Shown in pieces: positions 11,862 through 19,288 of a stretch of DNA of 21,341 nucleotides (the stretch's first letter is position 1; each line of letters starts with the position of its first letter). The position numbers and the translations under genes are program-made. The stretch lies in assembly GCA_000969725.1 (NCBI GenBank), contig JXSR01S010309.1. The stretch is one strand, 5' to 3'. The notes beneath the pieces are model-generated. The model did no database searches. It was given only the letters and a program-made list of their open reading frames with translations, and was not told the origin of the DNA. This DNA comes from Ophiothrix spiculata (taxonomy: Eukaryota; Echinodermata; Ophiuroidea; Amphilepidida; Ophiotrichidae).

Positions 11862-12004
11862 TACTTTAAAGTGGGAAGTGACGGCCCACATGTCTTTATA
11901 ATAATATTTGTCCTGAAGAAGTCAGAGCTACTCCTGACGAAAGCTTGACAGTTCAAAACTTGTCCCGCCGCGAACCCGTTAAATCTACCAATTGTACTTA
12001 AAAG
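11862..12004 (+). mobile_element. ~123 bp insertion carrying a hammerhead-like core (Penelope/LINE-tail-like)
   Basis: Copy 2 of the duplication lacks this segment near 16875, so it is a private insertion. It is flanked by TACTTTAAAG (11862-11871) and TACTTAAAAG (11995-12004), an imperfect 10 bp target duplication. Inside lie CTGAAGA (11913-11919), GTCAG (11921-11925) pairing with CTGAC (11934-11938), then GAAA (11939-11942). This follows the hammerhead order CUGANGA, stem II, GAAA. An AAGCTTGA segment can partly pair with TCAAAACTT, followed by a GTC triplet at 11962-11964. An extra A after CTGAAGA and poor pairing next to GTC argue that it is degenerate. Penelope-like elements are known to carry hammerheads, and many retroelement tails contain similar CTGAAGAAG...GAAA words. 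Membership is inferred, and activity is unlikely. Confidence 0.45.
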
Positions 12005-12141
12005 CATGCACACGCCAAAACACACCACATGTAGTATTCTTTGCGGAATAACTCTAAATAGGGTATTGATTTTATTTTTAGGCTTAAAATATGCAACACG
12101 GTTAGATATTACTTAGGCATTCGATCAATGGGATTTAGGTA

Positions 12142-12472
12142 TGGCGTCCAAAGACATTTGCTCGCTGAGAAAACTTCGCTCCAATGGGAAGCGGCATTCG
12201 CTTAACAAATTTCACAACATTTGCTACATTTCATATTTAATTGGAGCGCAGATTGCTCCCAATATTCTTGGTTTTGTTTATTCAATTATCATAGCACTAA
12301 AACGTATATTAGAGACATTCGCTTTCATCAATTGAAACGATGTTCGCACAATGAGAGCGACATTCGCTCTCCGTTTCAGCGAATAAGTCAGAGCGAATAT
12401 CAAGAACGAATTTCACTCGGCCGAATATCAAGAACAAATGTCACTCGGCCAAGCGAATGTCTTTGGATGCCA
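12142..12472. mobile_element. ~331 bp inverted-repeat element (MITE) private to copy 1
   Basis: The ends TGGCGTCCAAAGACATTTGC (12142-12161) plus three more bases and the reverse complement of 12450-12472 match at 20 of 23 positions. The paralogous site in copy 2 (about 17022-17045, CCAATAGTATTAAGGATTTA) has no such sequence, so it serves as an empty site. The interior is rich in ATTCGCT words and their complements. It also holds a 28 bp tandem duplication starting CGAATATCAAGAAC at 12394 and 12422. Target duplication length is unclear because the flanks have diverged. A 145-codon frame begins inside the element and runs past its end into duplicated DNA, so it is not a gene. The transposon superfamily cannot be assigned. 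Confidence 0.75.
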
Positions 12473-12604
12473 AGCCTTACAGATTCAGGTCAACCAAGTG
12501 ATAAAATAGCAACCGACTATAACCAGAGGCTTCAGGTGGTTGAGTTTTGGATGTGCTTCTGTAACATAATTCATCCTAAGAACAACAGACTTTCAATTTA
12601 CAAC

Positions 12605-12810
12605 ATTATCACATCATCCTTCATTTCTGTGAAATACAAACCATGCATCTCGCACTGAAACTGATGCTCACATCAGCTGCACAATTGATTGATGTATTGA
12701 TGACACGGTACAAATAAGAGCTAAGTGTCTACAAATACACAGCTTCTTGTTAAAATCTATCAAGATAAGTTAAACATCTTAACCTGTCTGTTGAGAATGG
12801 ACTGACAATG
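12605..12810. repeat. Module present three times in the window (first copy)
   Basis: The segment with TTCATTTCTGTGAAATA, a CTGCACAA word, ATTGATTGATG, GATGACACGGTACAAATAA and AAGTGTCTACAAATACA occurs here, at about 17100-17265 and at about 18730-18885, all in the same orientation. The first two copies belong to the large segmental duplication. The third is a separate partial copy to the right of the second foldback. Confidence 0.85.
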
Positions 12811-12905
12811 TTTGTAGGAATTGTCTTTAAGTTAGTTTCACACTGGCTTGTTTTATCGTAATGTCTTTGTGACACTGTGACATAGGGAAGTCTGAAGAAG
12901 TTTCT

Positions 12906-13363
12906 GGGAAATGCATTTATGTTGCTTTGAAGAGTTTCTGTCTTATTTCATGTATGACATTGTGTTTAAAAATTTTATTGTATTACAAACACATAGTCAA
13001 GCACAGTCTGAAGAAATTTTTAAGAATTACATAATTTATGATGGTTTCAGAGTTTCTGTCACATTTTATTTGCCACAATGTTCATGTGATAAACTAGCAT
13101 ATAAAAACCACATCAATGAAAATACTTGCACTGCCAAACTTAGTAACATGTACAATGACTTTTGAATTTTGAACACCATTTTCTAGATATAGTATTCAAA
13201 TGTAAAAATATTCAGTCTACATAATTGATGCACTGACATCACTCGCTCAACCCTCAGTGTCACATACTTGTAGTGGGTACTTATCTAATTGATTGATCTC
13301 TACATGTTTTTTCAGTGTCAAGTGATGTGGTTTTCACCATCATTTAAGGCATGTCTATGATTA
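12906..13363. other. Stretch between duplication copy 1 and the first foldback
   Basis: No gene was recognised. Two loosely similar segments with GAGTTTCTGTC occur at about 12931 and 13051. A 16-17 nt word, GGTTTTCACCATCATT (about 13328), recurs on the same strand to the right of the second foldback (about 18557). An 84-codon plus-strand frame has no recognised family. Confidence 0.45.
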
Positions 13364-13830
13364 ACAATTGAATACACCAGAATAAGAACATCCCAACTCC
13401 AATAGCTCCCTTCTATTAATTATATTTATAAAATATAAATGCATACACATTTCTGAAAATGCTTTCACATCACTAAAATAGCATTTCCATGTCAATATCC
13501 TAATCATAGTGTCACATTTGACCTTGTAGTTGACATTTTTAGACATTGTTAGATAATTGTTATAGTGCATAGTTGTTATATTTAAACAGCCATTACAAGA
13601 ACATCCAAACTCCATGAGCTTCCCTCTGCAATTATATGCTAGGAAAATTATCTAACAATGTCTAACAAAGGCAACTACAAGGTCAAATGTGACGCTATGA
13701 TTGGGATAAAGACATGGAAATGCTTTCTAGTGAAAGCATTTTCAGAGATTTATATGCATTTATATATTACATAACTTAACAGAAGGGAGCTATTGGAGTT
13801 GGAATGTCTTATTCTGGCGTATTCAATTGT
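13364..13830. mobile_element. Foldback element, unit 1: ~190 bp inverted arms around a ~87 bp loop
   Basis: The left arm (13364-13558) and right arm (13646-13830) are reverse complements with scattered mismatches. Matching blocks include ACAATTGAATAC, CCAACTCCAATAGCTCCCTT, GAAAATGCTTTCAC, GTCACATTTGACCTTGTAG and AGACATTGTTAGATAATT. The loop (13559-13645) is not self-complementary, but it contains ACAAGAACATCC, AACTCCATGAGCT and TCCCTCTGCAATTATA. That stretch resembles the outer ~45 bp of the arms, so the terminal module appears three times in the unit. A second, diverged unit lies at 18005-18450. Short minus-strand frames across it are artefacts of the palindrome. It may be a foldback-type MITE; no transposase or clear target duplication was seen. 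Confidence 0.85.
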
Positions 13831-13920
13831 GAAACTAACTTACTTAATTTGTTTATTTCAAAACTGGGCTCCTTTGCTAACAATATCAATACTGTTAAAT
13901 TCCACCATTCTTACTTCTTA

Positions 13921-14092
13921 GTACCTTTATTGGTACTATAACAGAGATAGAACCACCATTTCTCTAAGAGAGAAGCATAGAGTCCAGCATAGGTACTTCT
14001 CAGTCCTTCCATAGTACCTCCATTGGTATGCTGAGAGAGAAACATGGAGTCCAACGTAAGCGCTTCTTTGTACCTTACATGCCAGTGAAAGC
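13921..14092. repeat. ~93 bp imperfect tandem duplication with GTACC ends
   Basis: A block starting GTACCTTTATTGGTA at 13921 recurs as GTACCTCCATTGGTA at 14014. Both continue into AGAGAGAARCATRGAGTCCA and a CTTCT end. The array stops directly before the second large duplication copy, so it marks the junction between copies. Confidence 0.75.
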
Positions 14093-15252
14093 TGCGTAAG
14101 AATCTAGCTGTGTAGGTTTGGGACACCAACTTACTTGCATTATACTTCAGATACAAATCAACACAGTACCACCTTGGGGATATCTCTGCTGATCCTTGTT
14201 AATTATTTATAGGTATACAATCAGACTTATAAATCATTCAAGATACAACGACTAAATGTAATACAAGATTACTTGGAATTGCCAAGACAAAATACACTGA
14301 ATATAATCAAGGCAAGCCTTCATGAGAATACCAAATGGTTTTTTGCCTAACATAAAGCTTAAAATATCCTATGTTCTGTAATGTATCCTGTAACCCACTA
14401 TATACCATAATATTATGTATGGAATCCAAATTTAATCAGCAAATTTAAAGCAACATATACAATGTCATTAGTTGTAATTAAAGTAATCCAGTGAGTGCTA
14501 AGCATTTGGAAAAATAGAAGATACTTATTTTCCTTTAGAATTTGAAATAACTTACAATCTATCTTAGCAGTCAAACAATTTCAGCAGCTCACTTGTAACT
14601 CATCTTAAAATGTATGAGATTGTGTATAATAAGCTTTACATGGCTTTGGCAAGGTATAAATTTACATATATTTATTCTAAACCAAAATCAGAAATGATCC
14701 AACCTTGAGAGTATAGTCTTGGAATTGATAATTCAATGCACAAATGAAAGAAAAAAGTCAATAAGAACTAAAATGTCTCTACATTGGGCTTCAGTATGTA
14801 CATCACAAATTCGATCAAATAAATGCAGGAACTGTCTTAGTTTCTGTGTTATTGACAAACCATGAATGCATTATCTCCTTCTTGCCGTCAAGTTGTTGAT
14901 AGGTATTCACAAAAAGTTTGCTCAATTTTGCTTAAAATCTGGTCAACAAAGATTAAACTACCGACCTTATAAACAAGAACTCAATTGCTTTGGATAAGGC
15001 TGACGACAGTTCTGATTGTCTCTTCAACAGATGTTTTTCACAAGTAATATGTTAACTAATGAATTTCACTGTATAATGCCTGGTGTTATCTGATGCCACC
15101 AAGTGACAGTTCAGCTTACATGTTTCCATGGATAATTGATGAAACAGTTAGATCTAAATGATGCAGCCATGACTAACTGGATAACTTTGGATATAAAAAT
15201 ATTTACATCAAACTAACAGAAAAAATATCAATATTTCATTAGGATGCATTAA

Positions 15253-15540
15253 TCATGCTTATTGGGATGTGCACTTACCCTAACCCAACTAGAACTCACT
15301 AAAGCTCACTGTCAAAAAACACCAAAATGCGCCTAAGTCCAAATACGTCATAGACACGGGTTGCATATGGGGACGAAATCGCTGCCCGGGCAGCAGCCCC
15401 GTGGTGGCCCGCTAGTGGTGTGCCTCACTTGGGAAGTCAGAGGTCATGGGTTCGAATCCCGGTCAAAACATGCTTTTTTCTACTGTGACGTAGTTGGACT
15501 TACGCTAGAAAACGGAGCACCTCTCAGTTCAGGGTTAGGG
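15253..15540. mobile_element. TTAA/TTA-flanked element with inverted arms enclosing a tRNA-like core
   Basis: Copy 1 has an uninterrupted GCATTAAGGTGTGGGATTTG near 9711, whereas here TTAA occurs on both sides (15249-15252 and 15541-15544) of 288 extra bases. The inner 263 bp (15278-15540) begin CCCTAACCC and end GGGTTAGGG, each flanked by TTA (15275-15277 and 15541-15543). Inverted homology resumes inside: TAAGTCCAAATACGTCATAG (15334-15353) matches the reverse complement of 15483-15502 at 18 of 20 positions. Between the arms lies a tRNA-like segment with Pol III boxes and a T6 run. TTAA duplications are known for piggyBac and Kolobok, and TTA or TAA for PIF/Harbinger; assignment remains open. 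No transposase frame is present; the 81-codon frame here is incidental. Confidence 0.75.
15398..15479 (+). ncRNA. tRNA-like / SINE-like core with A box, B box and T6 terminator
   Basis: TGGCCCGCTAGTGG (15405-15418) fits a Pol III A box and lies in a plausible D arm, where GCCC can pair with GTGC at three of four positions. GGTTCGAATCC (15449-15459) matches the B box consensus exactly and forms the T loop with a GGG/CCC stem. Six T residues (15474-15479) could end Pol III transcription. The acceptor stem does not pair, and a regular 5 bp anticodon stem with a 7-base loop cannot be drawn. It is therefore not a functional tRNA gene but a tRNA-derived sequence, as in SINE heads. A perfect 14 bp palindrome, GCTGCCCGGGCAGC, sits just upstream at 15381-15394. 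Confidence 0.6.
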
Positions 15541-16577
15541 TTAAGGTGTAGGATTTGTGGAAAATCTAATAGGACCTTTCATATGCCCTTGGGATTTAGA
15601 TTATGAATCCTTAATTATGAAGAAAAAATGCTTTAAAATGCATAAAATAATAACATTCTAACAATTCAATAAGTGGGCAATGATTCAGTTTTGCAAACAA
15701 ATTTGCAAGACCCTATTTAGATTTTTATCAAAAATCATTAAAGAATTCTTAACAAGTCAAAATCCAAATTTCATCTAAGATATCTAGATGGATGAGGGTA
15801 TGGATCATGAATTACTCCCTTTAACCTTTTTTACCAGAATAATACACTGTATTGTATTATTCCTACAGCTTGCATTTCACAAGACAATTCACATCCATTA
15901 ACTTGGCTTCCAATTGTAAAGAACATATGGAAATTCAATCATGTTTCAGAAAAAAGAACATTATCCTCATGGTTCAGCTTAATTAGGTTATGTTAGCATG
16001 TCGATGAATACTACAGAAGAATACTTCAAGTTTCACGCAATTTTAGATATCGCTGCATTAATGAGACACTGATAATGCACAAAGTTACATTACAACACTG
16101 ATCGATAGATTCTTCAAATCTTACTAAATAAATTATGTATGAGATATTTTGGCAACTGATGTTTGAATTTCAGACATACTATAAAATTCTTAAGCAAGCT
16201 ATGATCACTAAGTATTATTAAATATAGATGGAGTTGCCCTTAGGATAACTGTCATTTTTAAGTTAATAAAGCAAAATGTAAAAAATATTGAATAACAAAA
16301 TCGTGTGGAATATTCTCAGACTATTTTGGTAATTTATACTTCAATTAATGATCTTTAATGCTTTTCACAGCCATATTTAACTTTTGCTCTTTAACATCTC
16401 AGAATTTTCAACCTTTTTGTCTTACACTGACATGCATATTTCCATGATAAGGAGAAAAAAGTTGATTTGTTTAAATTGTGTTAGTTGTGTAGAAAATGCA
16501 ACTGAATATGGTATAGTTATATTTTTAAACTGTATTATCAAAATCAACAGAGTAAAGTAATGTAACTAGGGACTACT

Positions 16578-16693
16578 GCAAGATATCTATGGTTGGGTGC
16601 TGTGTCACATGAGGCCGAAGGCCATGTTTGTGTGCTATATCACATGAGACTGAATGCCAAATGCAATACCGCAGCCAACTATTGATATATTGC
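16578..16693. repeat. Small inverted repeat with internal 35 bp duplication
   Basis: GCAAGATATCTATGGTTGG at the left is nearly the reverse complement of CCAACTATTGATATATTGC at the right (ending about 16693). Inside, a 35 bp unit starting GTGCTGTGTCACATGAGG repeats as GTGCTATATCACATGAGA at 16632, each followed by GCCGAAGGCC-like or TGAATGCC-like sequence. The corresponding place in copy 1 (about 11690-11730) keeps only the left end and a single short unit, so this copy was expanded or copy 1 was deleted. It resembles a short MITE, but no target duplication was identified. Confidence 0.55.
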
Positions 16694-17400
16694 ATAAGAA
16701 CAAACAGGGGTAACAAATTTAGCACTTTTTAACAAAAAAAAATGCATATTCTAGTCTGAAATTTACCAATAATTGTCTATTTTTAAACGTATAAATGACA
16801 AAAGTCAATTAAGTAATATGAATTTGTCAAACAGATAATATAAACTGTATTGCATACTTTGTGGATAAGTTAGCAAGCACAACTTTAGCATTACAAGCCA
16901 AGACACAACACACAGTCATCATTGCGCAATATCTTTCTAAAATGATTTAAAAACATGCAATACGGTTAGATATTACTTTGACATTCGAGCAATACAGTTA
17001 GATATTACTTTGATATTCAACCAATAGTATTAAGGATTTATGTCAACCAAATGATGAAATAGCAACAGCTAGTTCCAAGTGGCCAAGAACATTAGACTTC
17101 ACATCTTTCTTCATTTCTGTGAAATATAAACCAAGCATCTCACACCGAACCTGATGCTTACATAAGCTGCACAAAAAACGCAATTGATTGATGTATTGAT
17201 GACACAGTACAAATAAGAGTTAAGTGTCTACAAATACACAGCTTCTTGGTAAACCTGTCCCAAAAAATTGAACATCTCAACCTTTTTGTCAAGGATGGAC
17301 TTAAGATATTTCTAGGAATGTTGGTTTCACACTGGTTTTTTTTGGTCAGAATGTCTTTGTGACACTCTGACAGAGGTAAACCTTTCCAGGAGAGTTCATC

Positions 17401-17804
17401 ATCTCAACTTGTTAGTCAATTTGCCATTCAGTTTATTGAAAGCGTTTCCGTCATACTTTAATATATATATAAAATTATATCATTCATAAATATATTATTG
17501 TTCATTGATTGGTTAAAAGCTGGTCACATGATGATAAATAGTACCACTATTTCGAGAGAAAACAAAACAATTCTATATTTGAGGGAGCGAGATACTATTT
17601 TTGAGTGAGATAGGCTACTATTTCATGTTTAGCCTCATCCCCAAGGGCAGCGTTACTCAGCGCAATTGAATTCTATGGCGCTGAAGCAAGAAATCAGAAA
17701 GGTACATTATACAGGAAGAAATCGATGTCAATCTAACTTCTAAGTATCAGATTTAGCATTTAACCAATCAATAAACAAAAAATATATTTAATAAATGATA
17801 TAAA
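17401..17804. other. AT-rich stretch with fragments related to the neighbouring hairpin
   Basis: No gene was recognised. GGGAGCGAGATACTATTTT (about 17582-17600) resembles the GGGCGTGAGGTACTATTTT of the hairpin arm at 17871-17888, and AATAGTACCACTATTTCGAG lies near 17537. A short GC-rich hairpin, CAGCGC facing GCGCTG, lies at about 17658-17684. These look like a decayed relative of the adjacent foldback. An AT dinucleotide run occurs at 17461-17470. Confidence 0.45.
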
Positions 17805-17989
17805 ACAAATATTCAATGATCTTATTCGGGATCTAAAGTGGAATCTATTGGTCCCCTTGGTGAACTGGAGGGCGTGAGGTACTATTTTCCCTCGACCGTT
17901 GGTCTCGGGAAAATAGTACCTCACGCCCTCCAGTTCACCTCGGGGACCAATAGATTCCACAAGATCCCTCATTATCATTAAATATTTGT
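17805..17989. mobile_element. Strong foldback hairpin, ~62 bp GC-rich core arms within ~90 bp arms
   Basis: The core arms 17828-17890 and 17907-17968 are almost perfect reverse complements. They contain GTGGAATCTATTGGTCCCC, GGTGAACTGGAGGGCGTGAG and GTACTATTTTCCC with their complements. The stem continues through GACC and GGTC (17894-17897 and 17901-17904), leaving a 3-base GTT loop. Outside the core, looser pairing extends to ACAAATATT (17805-17813) and AATATTTGT (17981-17989). The core is much richer in G and C than its surroundings. It lies 16 bases from the second large foldback. It is probably a foldback MITE. Any transcript across it would form a long dsRNA-like hairpin. Confidence 0.85.
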
Positions 17990-18004
17990 ATAATATTCTC
18001 TAAA

Positions 18005-18450
18005 TGAATACGCCAGTACAAGAAAGCCCCAACTTCAATAGCTCCCTTCTGTAAGTTATACTTACAAAATATCACCTCAGAAAATGCTTTCACATCACTA
18101 AAAAGCATTCCCATGTCTATATCCCAATCATTGTGTCACATTTGACCTTGTAGGTGACTTTTTTTAGACATTGTTAGATAATTGTTATAGTATATAGTTG
18201 CAGAGGGGAGCTCATGGAGTTGGGGTTTTCTTGTACTGGCTGTTTAAATATAGCAAATAAAAATTATCTAACAATGTCTATCAAAGTCAACTACAAGGTC
18301 AAATGTGACACTATGATTGGGATATATACATTGAAATGCTTTTTAGTGATGTGAAAGCATTTTTAGAGATTTGTATGTATTTATATTTTGTAAGTATAAT
18401 TTACAGAAGGGAGATATTGGAGTTGGGGTTTTCTTGTCCTGGCATATTCA
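18005..18450. mobile_element. Foldback element, unit 2, with loop reversed relative to unit 1
   Basis: The left arm (about 18005-18183) and right arm (about 18262-18450) are reverse complements and homologous to the arms at 13364-13830. Shared words include GAATACGCCAG, GCTCCCTTCTGTAA, GAAAATGCTTTCACATCACT and GTCACATTTGACCTTGTAG. The loop reads GCAGAGGGGAGCTCATGGAG, then GTACTGGCTGTTTAAATATA. This is the reverse complement of the unit 1 loop (TATATTTAAACAGCC, then CTCCATGAGCTTCCCTCTGC), although the outer arms look the same in both. Two 67-72 codon frames over the right arm are not coding. Confidence 0.85.
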
Positions 18451-18724
18451 AATATATGATTACAGTTACATCTCTCATTCAATCAAAGAAATGTCACATA
18501 ATTGCACCAAATGGAATAACTCGATCTGCACACATTTAAAAAAAAAATCATTAATGGGTTTTCACCATCATTCATGTGGAAATATGTAATTGGCCATTGC
18601 GCATCAAATATGATAATGTGATATGATAATTTTGTCATTTAAGATTACTAGGATATTTTTCTATAAGTTAACTCAAATCTAGTGGTTGAATAAATGTAAC
18701 TTTAAAAAGCTCACTGAATTCAAT
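18451..18724. other. AT-rich flank right of the second foldback
   Basis: No gene or repeat was recognised apart from a 10-base A run (about 18538-18547) and GGTTTTCACCATCATT (about 18557), which is also found left of the first foldback on the same strand. Confidence 0.4.
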
Positions 18725-18935
18725 AGTCCATCTTTCTTAATTTCTGTGTAGTGCAACCACCTCACTGTGAAGTTGATTTTCAAATAACCTGCACAAAACA
18801 TACAATTGATTGATGCGTTGATGACACAGTACAAATAAAATCTAAGTGTCTACAAACACGGCTTCTTGGTAAACCTGTCCTGGCAAGATCATCAATTAAC
18901 TTGTTAGTTTGTCAAGGACAGATAGAATATGTTTC
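18725..18935. repeat. Third, partial copy of the duplicated module
   Basis: TTAATTTCTGTG, ATTGATTGATGCGTTGATGA, CACAGTACAAATAAAATCT and CGGCTTCTTGGTAAACCTG align with ~17100-17290 and, less closely, with 12605-12810. The GGTAAACCTGTCC word is shared with the 17250 copy and is altered in copy 1, suggesting descent from copy 2. Homology fades near 18935. Confidence 0.75.
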
Positions 18936-19125
18936 TAGGGATGGCGTTTATGTACATATGTCTATATGTGAAACCGTAACATTTTATTTTAAGATGAAAA
19001 TTTGCCATAGGTAACAAAAATTATGAAAAAGAAAAAGACAGAAAAACATTTACTGGGAGAAATACTATACTATGATTATAATCGACCAACTTGAACTAGT
19101 CTGGTCTCCATAATAAGTATATTTT
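18936..19125. other. Spacer without recognised features
   Basis: The stretch is AT-rich with purine-rich words such as GAAAAAGAAAAAGACAG near 19024. No gene was seen. Confidence 0.4.
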
Positions 19126-19288
19126 GAGCTTGGTCACAATATGTACGAACAGCTTACGAGCAGTGTTTAGTCCGTTTAAAAGGACCAGGAGCAGTGAGTA
19201 AAGCGAGCAGTGAGGGCGTCGCGTGGTCCAAATTAGATGGGCATAACACTGCTCGTAAGATGTTCGTACGATTATTGTGACCAAGCTC
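19126..19288. mobile_element. 163 bp MITE with ~42 bp inverted ends
   Basis: The left end, GAGCTTGGTCACAATA then GTACGAACAGCTTACGAGCA and GTGTT (19126-19167), matches the reverse complement of 19245-19288 with only a two-base indel and two or three substitutions. The ~77 bp interior is GC-rich with GGACCAGGAGC and a GCGTGGTCC counterpart, so a second smaller stem may form. No convincing target duplication was found; TAATAAG occurs near both ends but not flush with them. There is no coding capacity; a 71-codon minus-strand frame crosses it by chance. The superfamily is not recognised. Confidence 0.8.

Larger units (their letters stand above)
8501..12905. repeat. Segmental duplication, copy 1
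   Basis: From TAAGAATCTAGCTGTGTAGG (about 8505) this region aligns base by base, in the same orientation, with 14098 onward. Shared blocks include ACCTTGGGGATATCTCTGCT, TTTCCATGGATAATTGATGA, the ~0.7 kb sub-unit described separately, a GGTTAGATATTACTT block (12099 and ~16964) and an ATTGATTGATGTATTGATGA block (~12685 and ~17185). The offset changes from about 5594 at the left edge to about 4480 at the right, because each copy has private insertions. Identity by eye is high but clearly below 95%, so the duplication is not recent. No coding frame is preserved between copies. Confidence 0.9.
14093..17400. repeat. Segmental duplication, copy 2
   Basis: This region aligns in the same orientation with 8501-12905. 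The left junction is GCTGCGTAAGAATCTAGC (copy 1: ACTGCTTAAGAATCTAGC). It has one ~0.7 kb sub-unit (about 15725-16445) where copy 1 has two, and it carries its own insertion at 15253-15540. It lacks the inserts found at 11862-12004 and 12142-12472 in copy 1. Near 16965-17028 it has a private 32 bp tandem duplication of GTTAGATATTACTTTGA. The third module copy and second foldback follow to the right, so the duplicated unit probably included the foldback. Confidence 0.9.

Noticed and set aside
12221-12658. 145-codon plus-strand frame, the longest in the window
   Set aside because: It starts inside a MITE, crosses the element's 28 bp repeats and right end, and continues into duplicated non-coding DNA. 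The paralogous copy has no matching frame.
15398-15472. A genuine tRNA gene
   Set aside because: The B box is perfect, but the acceptor arms do not pair and the anticodon arm cannot form a 5 bp stem with a 7-base loop.
15361-15606. 81-codon frame over the GC-rich block
   Set aside because: It is open only because it crosses the GC-rich tRNA-like element; it runs from the element into flanking duplicated DNA.
17760-17978. 72-codon minus-strand frame across the hairpin
   Set aside because: Both halves are reverse complements of each other, so the frame is an artefact of the foldback.
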